Shown: piece after piece, positions 17,315 through 24,914 of the stretch
Position numbering within the stretch: position 1 is the stretch's first letter
Layout: every line of letters begins with the position of its first letter
Source: Clostridia bacterium
GTDB taxonomy: Bacteria; Bacillota; Clostridia; Christensenellales; UBA1242
NCBI GenBank assembly: GCA_023228225.1
Contig: JALOBO010000009.1
Location: 1 to 49,778 of the forward strand
Length of the DNA stretch: 49,778 bases
Reading direction: 5' to 3'
Program-made: the position numbers and the translations under genes
Notes under the pieces: generated by a model
The model's input: the letters and a program-made list of their open reading frames with translations, nothing else
Databases searched by the model: none
What the model was told of the DNA's origin: nothing

Positions 17315-17857
17315 TTATTCATCTATTAAAGTTTCAAATATATTTTCAAAAATTTCGGGGGCTTTGTCGTGCCATTTTTTTGCGATTATTTTTGCAGAAT
17401 TGCGACTTTGCGTTTTTATTTTAAGTTCTAGCAACGGAGTGCTTACGCGGGGTTCAATTATTTTTAATATTGCAGTGTAAGAACCGTCCTCATCATTTTT
17501 TTTGAAATCACTGACATATTCTTGCGACCGTTTGTAATTCATACGGTTTTCTTTGGCGTAGGAAACAATGTCTTCACGCAAACTGGCGGGTATTTTTAAG
17601 AAAAATTGTGCAAGACAATTCATACCTGTTTCATTTAAACCATAATATGTATTATCAGGCTCAGTGCCGGAAGTCTTGTATATAAAATTTGATTCTAATA
17701 GTTGCCAAATAATTTCCTTACAATCCATATAATTTAGCCAAGAATTGCGATTTGTGCATATTTCAAGTATGGAATTTTCGGTCAGCGGGATTTCCATTTT
17801 TTCAAGCATAAATAGCAATATTAATTTATTTACAGTAGAATCTGATACAAAGTCCAC
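17315..17857 (-). CDS. DUF4364-family protein, 180 aa
   Basis: The sequence fits the DUF4364 family of Clostridia, whose N-terminal half resembles a winged-helix domain (about 5-85; LNETGMNCLAQF is the wing region). The function is unknown; a regulatory role is assumed from the fold. The start is GTG at 17857 with AGGAG 7 nt upstream. It is divergently placed to the next gene, with a 185-bp AT-rich gap that probably holds promoters for both. Confidence 0.8.
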   Translation of the reverse strand: MDFVSDSTVNKLILLFMLEKMEIPLTENSILEICTNRNSWLNYMDCKEIIWQLLESNFIYKTSGTEPDNTYYGLNETGMNCLAQFFLKIPASLREDIVSYAKENRMNYKRSQEYVSDFKKNDEDGSYTAILKIIEPRVSTPLLELKIKTQSRNSAKIIAKKWHDKAPEIFENIFETLIDE

Positions 17858-18042
17858 AACAACACTCCTAAATTTTTACTAATTAAATTTTAACACTATT
17901 TCGTAATATTTTCAATCAATTTTAATTTTATTTGATAAATAAATATATATTTATTTAAAAACAAGAGTAATAAAACAAAAATAAGACAAAATTCGTTTAC
18001 AATAATTATTTTATATTGTATAATTTATCAGGAGATATTTTT

Positions 18043-18819
18043 ATGATACCCAAACAAGATTTAGTTGTTATTAAAAATTTTTGCAATAGTTGCGATGATA
18101 TGGTAAATGGCAAGTTTATACTGGTAGATGTTAAGATTTCAAAAGTATTGAAATGTGTAGCGGCTTGCCCGACCTTATATAAACTTATGGAAAGTTGTTT
18201 ACGAGGTGTAGACCTTGTATCCGAATTTAGCAAGGCTATTGTTGGTAGTCCTGTTAGAAAAATGATTAAATTGCCTGAAAATAATAAAAAAGTTATTGCG
18301 CTTATTCTTGGATTATTAATTGAAATAGATAAAAAAAATATAGACTTACATACATTTTTGCATGAATATTACCATTCTATTGATGGTAGCAGTTCTGAGT
18401 ATGCAAATTTTTCAAAATCTATGATTTTACCATTTAAACTTGCGGTATTAAATGAACTTGATCTTGAAGAAGACTTTGCACCTGAAAAATATATTGCTCA
18501 GCAAGTAGAAAGCAAAGCAGAAGGTGTACAAACAAATTTAGAAAACGAAAATTATATTGATGCCGACAAAAAATTTGAAACTATAAAAGAACTTGCAAAT
18601 ATTATTATAAAGCAAGCAAGTCAAGAACCAAAAATAAAAGTAGAAAAATTAGAAGAATTAAAAATTGTGCTTGATGCAATGATAGAAGGCGCAAATTATC
18701 AAAGCATAAAAGTAATAAGTGCTTTGTGGTTGGCATATACCAGCATTATAAAAAATGTGAAAAGTTTACAATCTGTGTCCGATAAATTAAGAGAGGCCAT
18801 TGCTAATATTTATCAGTGA
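18043..18819 (+). CDS. Hypothetical cytosolic protein, 258 aa
   Basis: Not recognised. The N-terminal ~150 residues contain several cysteines (CNSCDD, CVAACP, SCLRG) and a helical region around HTFLHEYYHSIDG. The HEYYH pattern is close to a zinc-protease HExxH but one residue differs, so I do not call it an enzyme. The C-terminal ~100 residues are helical and lysine/glutamate-rich. The start at 18043 follows AGGAG; the upstream in-frame ATG has none. A two-hairpin element begins 4 nt after the stop. Confidence 0.7.
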   Translation: MIPKQDLVVIKNFCNSCDDMVNGKFILVDVKISKVLKCVAACPTLYKLMESCLRGVDLVSEFSKAIVGSPVRKMIKLPENNKKVIALILGLLIEIDKKNIDLHTFLHEYYHSIDGSSSEYANFSKSMILPFKLAVLNELDLEEDFAPEKYIAQQVESKAEGVQTNLENENYIDADKKFETIKELANIIIKQASQEPKIKVEKLEELKIVLDAMIEGANYQSIKVISALWLAYTSIIKNVKSLQSVSDKLREAIANIYQ

Positions 18820-18823
18820 GATT

Positions 18824-18969
18824 TTCCGTCCACTTCACCAGTGGGTGGAACTTGACACCGTTTAAACGCAATCTTTTAATCCTTTAACCCCAAACAGAAT
18901 CTCCTAGCGTATACGTACGCGTCGAAACCTGTTTGGGGTTAAATCATTTAAAAATCTTTGCGTTTAAAC
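18824..18969 (+). repeat. Two-hairpin intergenic element (copy C, best preserved)
   Basis: Hairpin 1 (18824-18850) is an 11-bp stem with two G-T pairs. Then come N5, CACCG (18856-18860), N9 and AATCTTTT. Hairpin 2 has long arms, 18860-18897 and 18929-18969, each ending in GTTTAAAC and meeting at CCCCAAACAG/CTGTTTGGGG. Its 31-nt GC-rich loop contains a small hairpin GCGTA-TACG-TACGC. The arms pair for about 36 bp with the same TC/TC internal mismatch as copy B. The remaining 175 bp before fabG hold nothing I can support. Confidence 0.85.
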
Positions 18970-19144
18970 TACTTTATAATTCTATTTATGCAAAATTATA
19001 AGCGAACTGTAATTTTATGACTTTGCAGAAGTTATCTACATAGCAACCAAATTTTAATAATGCCTATTTCACTTGCCAAACATAGCGACTTAAAGTAAAA
19101 TATAAAAAGAAATAAATGTTAGATTAAAATTAAAAGGGACAAAG

Positions 19145-19888
19145 ATGAAAAACAATAAAAGCACAGTTATTATTACAGGGGCTTCTCGCGGAATAGGGCG
19201 CTGTACCGCCGAACTTTTTGCAAAAAATGGCTATAATGTGCTTATTAATTATTTAAACTCAAAAGTTGTCGCTGAAAAACTTGTACTTTCATTAAATTCT
19301 ATGGGTTATTCCGCAGATTGCTACAAGGCAGATGTAAAAAATATTAAACAGGTAAAAGAAATGGTGGATTATACAATAAATAAATTTGGCGGAATTAATG
19401 TTCTTGTTAATAATGCAGGTATTGCACTGCAAAAATTGTTTTTAGATACGACTGAACAAGATTTTGATAATATTATTGATGTTGATTTAAAAGGTACTTT
19501 TAATGCTATTAAATGCACACTTCCTTTTATGACTGACCAAAAAAGTGGTAAAATAATAAATATTTCTTCCGTATGGGGCATGGTGGGCGGTAGTTGTGAA
19601 GTTGTGTATTCGGCTGCTAAATCTGGAATAATTGGGCTTACTAAGGCATTGGCAAAGGAACTGGGGATATGGAATATACAAGTTAACTGTGTTGCTCCCG
19701 GTATAATTGATACGGATATGAATAAAAATTTAAGTGAGCAAAATATTGCCGAATTAAAAGATAGCACTCCGCTTAGGCGAATAGGCAAACCAGAAGAAAT
19801 TGCCGAAACGATTTTATTTTTAGCAAGCGATAAAGCAAACTTTATAACTGGACAAATTATTAGTCCAAATGGTGGATTTATTATTTAA
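19145..19888 (+). CDS. fabG: SDR-family reductase, FabG-like, 247 aa
   Basis: NAD(P)H-dependent short-chain dehydrogenase most like 3-oxoacyl-ACP reductase of fatty acid synthesis. Seen: TGASRGIG at 11-18, NNAG at 89-92, catalytic S142, Y155 and K159 (YSAAK), and the C-terminal GQIISPNGG. The tetrad asparagine position reads D (VDLKG, residue 114), and the gene is outside any fab cluster, so the true substrate is uncertain. A TM2 gene follows after 17 bp. Confidence 0.85.
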   Translation: MKNNKSTVIITGASRGIGRCTAELFAKNGYNVLINYLNSKVVAEKLVLSLNSMGYSADCYKADVKNIKQVKEMVDYTINKFGGINVLVNNAGIALQKLFLDTTEQDFDNIIDVDLKGTFNAIKCTLPFMTDQKSGKIINISSVWGMVGGSCEVVYSAAKSGIIGLTKALAKELGIWNIQVNCVAPGIIDTDMNKNLSEQNIAELKDSTPLRRIGKPEEIAETILFLASDKANFITGQIISPNGGFII

Positions 19889-19905
19889 TTATTAAGGAGT
19901 TTAAA

Positions 19906-20379
19906 TTGAAAGAAGAGAAAAGCATACTACAACAAATAAAAAGAAAAGTATCATCAGAACAATATATAAATGTGCTTGAAAACATTGAAAATATAGGTGA
20001 AAAAAAGGCTAAGTGTTTAGATATATTAAAATTTAAAAATCCTTTGCTTTCGTTTATTTTTGCTTTAATATTAGGACCTTTTGGTGTGGATAGGTTTTAT
20101 CAAGGTAGGATTAAATTGGGACTTATAAAAATACTACTCACCTTGTTAACTGTGGCGGGTGTATTTATAATATTTTTTTCGCCTTGGAAAGTTTATTTAT
20201 ACTTACTAGGTAGTTGGGTTTATGTTTTGTGGGGTGCAACAATTAGTTTTGCATTTGCGTTTATATCGTGGTATGTGCTTGATCTTATAATTTCTACACA
20301 TACTATCTTTGATGAAAATTATTATAAAATTATTGATAAACTTGAAGAAGCCAATGGAATAAAACAAAATGAAAAATAA
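19906..20379 (+). CDS. TM2-domain membrane protein, 157 aa
   Basis: A charged N-terminal region of about 45 residues is followed by a TM2 domain with LGPFGVDRFYQGRIKLG near 55-72. Three hydrophobic segments lie at about 47-62, 74-90 and 99-127. The start is TTG at 19906 with AAGGAG 6 nt upstream. It is co-transcribed with fabG and followed by a terminator. It differs from the zinc-ribbon TM2 protein at 8673-9323 in lacking the metal site. Confidence 0.78.
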   Translation: MKEEKSILQQIKRKVSSEQYINVLENIENIGEKKAKCLDILKFKNPLLSFIFALILGPFGVDRFYQGRIKLGLIKILLTLLTVAGVFIIFFSPWKVYLYLLGSWVYVLWGATISFAFAFISWYVLDLIISTHTIFDENYYKIIDKLEEANGIKQNEK

Positions 20380-20384
20380 AATAT

Positions 20385-20413
20385 AAAAACCCGTCAAAAA
20401 ATTACGGGCTTTT
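20385..20413. terminator. Terminator overlapping the end of the minus-strand gene
   Basis: AAAACCCGT pairs with ACGGGCTTTT (one bulged C). Its right edge overlaps the last codon of the next, converging gene. Confidence 0.75.
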
Positions 20414-21014
20414 ATAATTCATTAAGTACTTCATTGTTTCTAACTTGAATATTGTTTTCGCTATATTTCACAGTATTATTAAATACATTACTCTCTAAAA
20501 TATATTCTTTTATATATATATTATTTTCTATTTTTTCTTTTATTTCGATTACATTTTTAAAACTTTCTATTTTTAGTGAATTATTATTATTTGTAATACA
20601 AATTGTAATTTTTTCAGGGTTGCATTTTACACCAGCATAAAAGTCTGAGGCGGTAAAATCTTGTGCCTTCTCTATAAAAGTTTGATTGTTTCGTATTATG
20701 TATGTAATATCTATATCTGTATATTTTAATCCGTAATGCTTAAATTCATCAGCATTTACACGCTCCCATATGCCTAATCTTTCTATGTTAACATTATAAT
20801 TTTGAAGATTTAATGTTTTCATTTCAATAAAACATTCATTAAAGAGTTCGCAAAGTTCAAATAATGATTGCATTCCATATTTATTTAAATAATCATTAAT
20901 TTTTATTTCCGCATCTGATTTTTTTAAAATATCAGTATCAAAATAATCTCTTAATGAATTAAGAGAATTTAATATTTCTACTTTATGTATTGCTTGTAAA
21001 TATTCTTTTGCCAT
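20412..21014 (-). CDS. Hypothetical protein, 200 aa
   Basis: I do not recognise it. The N-terminal ~80 residues are helical; the remainder is rich in isoleucine, asparagine and glutamate and likely alternates beta strands (ITICITNNNN, IEIKEKIENNIYIKEYI). There is no signal peptide or membrane segment. A GAGGAT site precedes the ATG by 5 nt. It is a single gene between converging fabG-TM2 and the tRNA-Glu promoter. Confidence 0.65.
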   Translation of the reverse strand: MAKEYLQAIHKVEILNSLNSLRDYFDTDILKKSDAEIKINDYLNKYGMQSLFELCELFNECFIEMKTLNLQNYNVNIERLGIWERVNADEFKHYGLKYTDIDITYIIRNNQTFIEKAQDFTASDFYAGVKCNPEKITICITNNNNSLKIESFKNVIEIKEKIENNIYIKEYILESNVFNNTVKYSENNIQVRNNEVLNEL

Positions 21015-21156
21015 ATTATCCTCATGGTTTTTGTCTATATTTTAATATGAAAAAAATAAGATTTTGGTTCACAATCAATACACATAAATTACTTGAAATA
21101 TTTTACTTGTAAAAATTTTTTTGATAAGTAATATTTAGGTTGAATAAAAAAAGGGG

Positions 21157-21185
21157 TTGCAAATATCAATTGTATATAGTATACT
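21157..21185 (+). promoter_or_regulatory. Promoter of tRNA-Glu
   Basis: TTGCAA (21157-21162), 17 bp, TATACT (21180-21185). The 5' leader carries two copies of the palindromic GTAAATTTA motif (21191-21219). Confidence 0.75.
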
Positions 21186-21223
21186 AAACAGTAAATTTAC
21201 TTGCCATACAGGTAAATTTATAT

Positions 21224-21298
21224 GCCATCATAGTTTAGTGGTTAGAACGCCAGCCTCTCACGCCGGTAACCGGGGTCCGACTCCCCGTGGTGGTACCA
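21224..21298 (+). tRNA. tRNA-Glu (anticodon CTC), with unusual bases
   Basis: Acceptor GCCATCA/TGGTGGT (with G-T pairs), D stem GTTT/GAAC, anticodon loop CTCTCAC, T stem CGGGG/CCCCG and encoded CCA. Two oddities: the anticodon stem has an A29-C41 mismatch, and the T-loop reads TCCGACT, so position 55, nearly always U (pseudouridine), is C. It may be a minor isoacceptor that tolerates change, or a decaying gene. Its 3' half is copied downstream (see the repeats). Confidence 0.85.
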
Positions 21299-21354
21299 AA
21301 TCAGCCTGTACAGAAATGTGCAGGTTGTTTATATTTTAATCACGGGGAGTCGGA
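21279..21354 (+). repeat. Direct repeat copy 1 (76 bp): tRNA-Glu 3' end + terminator + inverted T-arm
   Basis: Copy 1 covers the last 20 bases of tRNA-Glu, the terminator, and an inverted copy of the T-arm. It recurs at 21453-21528 with a single mismatch (21347 G versus 21521 A). Confidence 0.95.
21305..21337 (+). terminator. tRNA-Glu terminator (first copy)
   Basis: CCTGTAC/GTGCAGG stem with a 6-nt loop, then TTGTTTATATTTT. An identical copy lies 174 bp downstream at 21479-21511. Confidence 0.75.
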
Positions 21355-21364
21355 CCCTGAGAGG
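21341..21364 (-). repeat. Inverted partial copy of tRNA-Glu
   Basis: On the minus strand this reads CCTCTCA followed directly by GGGTCCGACTCCCCGTG. That is the tRNA-Glu sequence from the anticodon loop to the acceptor, with 12 bases (the 3' anticodon stem and variable loop) missing. It can pair with the tRNA T-arm (21273-21289). Confidence 0.9.
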
Positions 21365-21452
21365 GCAAAAAGCGTATAAAAAGTTGCTTGTAGCAAGTTT
21401 TTAGATTTTTGGTCAAGCCCGTAAGGGCGAAGACGGCACTTTTGCAAAAAGC

Positions 21453-21528
21453 GACTCCCCGTGGTGGTACCAAATCAGCCTGTACAGAAATGTGCAGGTT
21501 GTTTATATTTTAATCACGGGAAGTCGGA
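21453..21528 (+). repeat. Direct repeat copy 2 (76 bp)
   Basis: Second copy of the tRNA-Glu 3' end, terminator and inverted T-arm block, offset 174 bp. The 98-bp spacer between copies begins and ends near a 10-bp direct repeat GCAAAAAGCG (21365-21374, 21444-21453) and contains a GCCC-GTAA-GGGC hairpin (21417-21428). Confidence 0.95.
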
Positions 21529-21572
21529 TATTTAAAAATTCATATTAGTAACTATTTACAAAATTAAATCAC

Positions 21573-21601
21573 TTGCGAATTAATAATATTTAAATTATAC
21601 T
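21573..21601 (+). promoter_or_regulatory. Predicted promoter of comEC-holA
   Basis: TTGCGA (21573-21578), 17 bp, TATACT (21596-21601), about 46 bp before the GTG start of comEC. Confidence 0.6.
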
Positions 21602-21646
21602 ATATTAAGATTAATAAATATTTAAAAAATACAAAGGATTATTTTT

Positions 21647-23872
21647 GTGTCAAAAATATTGAATTTTAGACCGCTATTTATAATATTATTGTGCATTAGT
21701 GCAGGAATATTAAGTGCAGGATATTTTACATACAAAAATGCTGATGACTCATTTATCATTGCGATAATTATAGATATAGTATTATTTATTTCTTTATTTA
21801 TTTTTAAAAAAGGATTTTTTAAATTTGTGTTAAAACATAAATCTTGGGTTTTAACATTTATCCTTGCAGTATTTATTGGTTCATTTTCATTTTATAATTT
21901 TTATTGTAATTATCCAAATTATCAAGGAGAAGTTTACACGATATCTGGTACCACGACTGATATCGCAACTGAATATTCCGAAGGTACATTAGCAGTAGTA
22001 ATTTCCAATGTTAAAATTGACAGTAAAAAAGTTACTGGTAAAATGTATGTTAATATTTATAACATAAATTCTATGAACGATTTTAAAGCGGGGACTAATA
22101 TAAAATTTGAAGAGCAAGTTTACAGTTATAGCCTTCTTGATGATGGGGAAATTACCACTCAATTTTATAAAGATGGACTATATTATTACTCTTACACAAA
22201 TGCGGAAGATTGTATTATTACAGTAGGTAGTTCTAGTTTTGCACAAAGTTTTAGACTTAAAATAAAAGAAATATTGTATGATAATTTGTCCGAAGAAAAT
22301 GCGGGAATTGCATATGCTGTTCTGTTTGGCGATACATCAGGAATAAGCGATGCAACTGATAATGCTTTTCAAGTGGTAGGGGTTGCACATATTTTGGCTG
22401 TATCGGGCTTAAATATTGCCTTTATTTTAATTATATTGATTCCGTTATTTTCATTACTAAAAGTTAGAAAAATATATAAAGTATTGATATCTTCTATATT
22501 TATACTAGTATATGCATATTTATGCAGTTTTTCGCCATCTGTAATGCGTGCATCGGTGATGGCTATAATTTTATTATTATCTTCATTATTTGGAAGTGAA
22601 TATGACCCTTTGTCTTCTCTTTCTATGTCGGGGCTTGTTATATTGACATTTGCACCAATGTATTTATTTGATGTGGGATTTTTATTAAGTTTTACTAGTG
22701 TGTTTGGCATAATTGTGCTTTATAGTCCAATAAAAAAACTTTTAACAATGATAAAATTGCCAGATAATATTGCTTCGGCTATTGCTGTTACACTAGCGGC
22801 ACAAGTTGGGATTTTTCCAGTTATGGCACATTATTTTAATACGTTTTCAGTTTTATCTGTACTTGCAAACTTAATTATTGTCCCGGTATTTTCTTTAATT
22901 TTTATGTTTACTTTTATTGTATCAATTTTAGCACTATTAGTTTCCTTTTTAGGTCAAACATTAATGCTAACACAAATTTTACTTAATTTTTGCCGATATG
23001 TTACGGTACTTATGGCACAAATTCCTTTTATGTCAATAGTTGTTTATTCATTGGGTGTTTTAGTGGTAGCATATTATGCTATTTTGTTTGTCTATAAATA
23101 TGTTATGATAGCACCTAAAATTAAGACATTTATTATGTTGGGCTTTGCATTAATATTTATTATTGCTGTTATAATATCTTATTTGCCCGCTAAATTTGAT
23201 GAAAATACACTGCGATTATTAGCAATTGATGGTGAAAATTATTCTATTGTAACCACAGAGGAAGGACAGGTCTATTTTATAGACAATACTTATGGAAAAT
23301 TTGCAGATGATATTGATAATATTAAACAAGAATTGTTAGATAGAAAAATTAAAACAATTGATGCAATAATAATATCAGGACTTATTGAATCAGAATTATC
23401 AATAATTAATAATTTTGCCGAATCAGTAAACGCCGAAACTGTACTTATTCCTGAAATTGATTTTGTGCAATCTGCACAAACAATTTTATATGGTAAACTA
23501 GTATATTTAACACGTGAAGATTTATTTAACAAACCTAGTTACAAAAGCGGAATAACTTTATATTCTTATTACGATAATGACACACTTTGCGGTATTACAG
23601 TGCAAAGTAAATATCAAAATATCCTGTTTGTTAATCACGAATGCACTATTACTCAAATTACTTTTATTTACAATTCAATCAATTTTGATGTAGATGTTAT
23701 TTGCACCAAAAAAATAACAACAGCAATTTTATCAAAATTTAGCACTGTAAACTATTATGTAGTAAATGAGACGTGCATTCAATATGAAGAAGAAAATAAT
23801 ATTTATGACTATACTACTTTGGGAAGGTTTACTTTATTATTAAATTTTGATAGAATAATATTACAACACTAG
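21647..23872 (+). CDS. comEC: ComEC-type DNA uptake channel protein, 741 aa
   Basis: Polytopic membrane protein that carries single-stranded DNA across the membrane in natural transformation. Order of parts: N-terminal helices (about 8-80), a soluble OB-like DUF4131 region (about 85-200), and the competence domain with HILAVSGLNIAF starting at H248 and many helices to about 530. The C-terminal region (about 535-741) is placed where ComEC proteins carry a metallo-beta-lactamase-like domain. That domain lacks the metal motif: where HPxxDHxGG is expected, residues after IDAIII (572-577) read SGLIESELS. The start is GTG with AAAGGA upstream. holA follows after 8 bp, the usual clostridial order. 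Confidence 0.9.
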   Translation: MSKILNFRPLFIILLCISAGILSAGYFTYKNADDSFIIAIIIDIVLFISLFIFKKGFFKFVLKHKSWVLTFILAVFIGSFSFYNFYCNYPNYQGEVYTISGTTTDIATEYSEGTLAVVISNVKIDSKKVTGKMYVNIYNINSMNDFKAGTNIKFEEQVYSYSLLDDGEITTQFYKDGLYYYSYTNAEDCIITVGSSSFAQSFRLKIKEILYDNLSEENAGIAYAVLFGDTSGISDATDNAFQVVGVAHILAVSGLNIAFILIILIPLFSLLKVRKIYKVLISSIFILVYAYLCSFSPSVMRASVMAIILLLSSLFGSEYDPLSSLSMSGLVILTFAPMYLFDVGFLLSFTSVFGIIVLYSPIKKLLTMIKLPDNIASAIAVTLAAQVGIFPVMAHYFNTFSVLSVLANLIIVPVFSLIFMFTFIVSILALLVSFLGQTLMLTQILLNFCRYVTVLMAQIPFMSIVVYSLGVLVVAYYAILFVYKYVMIAPKIKTFIMLGFALIFIIAVIISYLPAKFDENTLRLLAIDGENYSIVTTEEGQVYFIDNTYGKFADDIDNIKQELLDRKIKTIDAIIISGLIESELSIINNFAESVNAETVLIPEIDFVQSAQTILYGKLVYLTREDLFNKPSYKSGITLYSYYDNDTLCGITVQSKYQNILFVNHECTITQITFIYNSINFDVDVICTKKITTAILSKFSTVNYYVVNETCIQYEEENNIYDYTTLGRFTLLLNFDRIILQH

Positions 23873-23880
23873 GAGATATT

Positions 23881-24849
23881 ATGAAATTTGCTGAACTAAA
23901 AAATAATTTAAAGAAACAAATTCTTTCCTGTTACATAATTGTGGGCAACGATGCATATTTATGCAATCATTCTTTAAATCTAATTGTGTCCTCAGCGGTA
24001 AATAATGTGCCAGAATTAAATATCACAGAATTTTCTGCCGAAAATTTGGATCAAGAAAGTATTATATCTGCTTGTAACGTAATGCCATTTATGAGTAAAA
24101 AACGCTTAGTAATAGTTAAGGGTGATATTAAAAAGGGCATAGATAAGACTTTACTAATAAAATATTTAAAAAATCCTGCTGAAACTACTTGTTTAGTATT
24201 TTTTGCGGGCGAAAGTTTGGAAGTAAACGATATCGGCAAATTTGCAGAAGTAATTGATTGCAACAAACTTGAAGAAAGTTTGCTATTAAAATGGATTGAA
24301 GTCGCAGTATCTAAAAGCAAAAGTATTATACAAAAACCAGCCGCAGAACTTCTGATTGAATATTGTAATTACGACTTATCCCGAATAAGTAATGAAACCG
24401 AAAAACTTATTAGTCTTGTACAAGATAGGGAGATTAATGTTAGCGATATTGAATATAATGTAGTTAAGGATTTACAATACCAAATTTATGAATTTACTAA
24501 TGCATTAATAAAAAAGAATGCTGACAGAACGTTTGAAATTAAAGATAGTTTGATATCAAAAAAAGTGGCACCACAAATTTTATTAATTTCGGCTTACACA
24601 CAGTTTAGAAGATTATTGCATATTTCACTGTCATTAAGTGCTAATAAATCTATACCTGAAATTGCAATATCACTTAATATGAAAGAGGGTGCGGTTAGGT
24701 GGGCGGTTGCGGACATTAAAAAATATTCGCAAATAATTTTAAAAAATATTGTTGATATGTGCACTCGTGCTGATGAATTTGTTAAGTCTGGCAAAATGTC
24801 TGATGAAAATGCACTTGATTGGCTAGTGCTTAATATTTTAAATTTTTAA
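23881..24849 (+). CDS. holA: DNA polymerase III delta subunit, 322 aa
   Basis: Clamp-loader subunit that opens the beta clamp. Weakly conserved family, but the pattern is right: an N-terminal CYIIVGNDAYLCNHSLNLI segment (17-35), an F..KKRLVIVKG strand near 69-79, a LLKWIEV helix, and a three-helix C-terminal collar with EYCNYDLSRISNETEKL near 160-176. Length is typical. It is translationally close to comEC and next to rpsT, a conserved context. A very strong terminator follows. Confidence 0.9.
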   Translation: MKFAELKNNLKKQILSCYIIVGNDAYLCNHSLNLIVSSAVNNVPELNITEFSAENLDQESIISACNVMPFMSKKRLVIVKGDIKKGIDKTLLIKYLKNPAETTCLVFFAGESLEVNDIGKFAEVIDCNKLEESLLLKWIEVAVSKSKSIIQKPAAELLIEYCNYDLSRISNETEKLISLVQDREINVSDIEYNVVKDLQYQIYEFTNALIKKNADRTFEIKDSLISKKVAPQILLISAYTQFRRLLHISLSLSANKSIPEIAISLNMKEGAVRWAVADIKKYSQIILKNIVDMCTRADEFVKSGKMSDENALDWLVLNILNF

Positions 24850-24864
24850 TAATATTATAAATTA

Positions 24865-24911
24865 AAAAAACAACAAAAAACAGAGGGCACCTCTGTTTTT
24901 TGTTGTTTTTT
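24865..24911. terminator. Very long perfect bidirectional terminator
   Basis: A perfect 22-bp stem (24865-24886 with 24890-24911) has a CAGAGG/CCTCTG core and a 3-nt loop; its outer part is A/T-only. It serves holA (plus) and the leucine-rich repeat gene (minus). Confidence 0.95.
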
Positions 24912-24914
24912 ATG

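Noticed and set aside
18360..18380. Zinc-protease motif in the 258-aa protein
   Set aside because: HEYYH resembles HExxH, but there is no supporting third ligand or membrane/protease context; the surrounding sequence does not resemble a known peptidase.
18860..18969. Integron attC site
   Set aside because: The long imperfect hairpin and a GTTAAAT motif recall attC, but the opposite box does not match RYYYAAC, there is no integrase, and the neighbouring genes are ordinary chromosomal genes.
21157..21339. Open frame of 60 codons across tRNA-Glu
   Set aside because: It overlaps the tRNA promoter and the tRNA itself, and is not a gene.
21279..21528. Integrated mobile element between att sites at tRNA-Glu
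   Set aside because: The direct repeats look like att duplications, but only 98 bp lie between them and no integrase is nearby. The inverted tRNA piece is not explained by simple integration.
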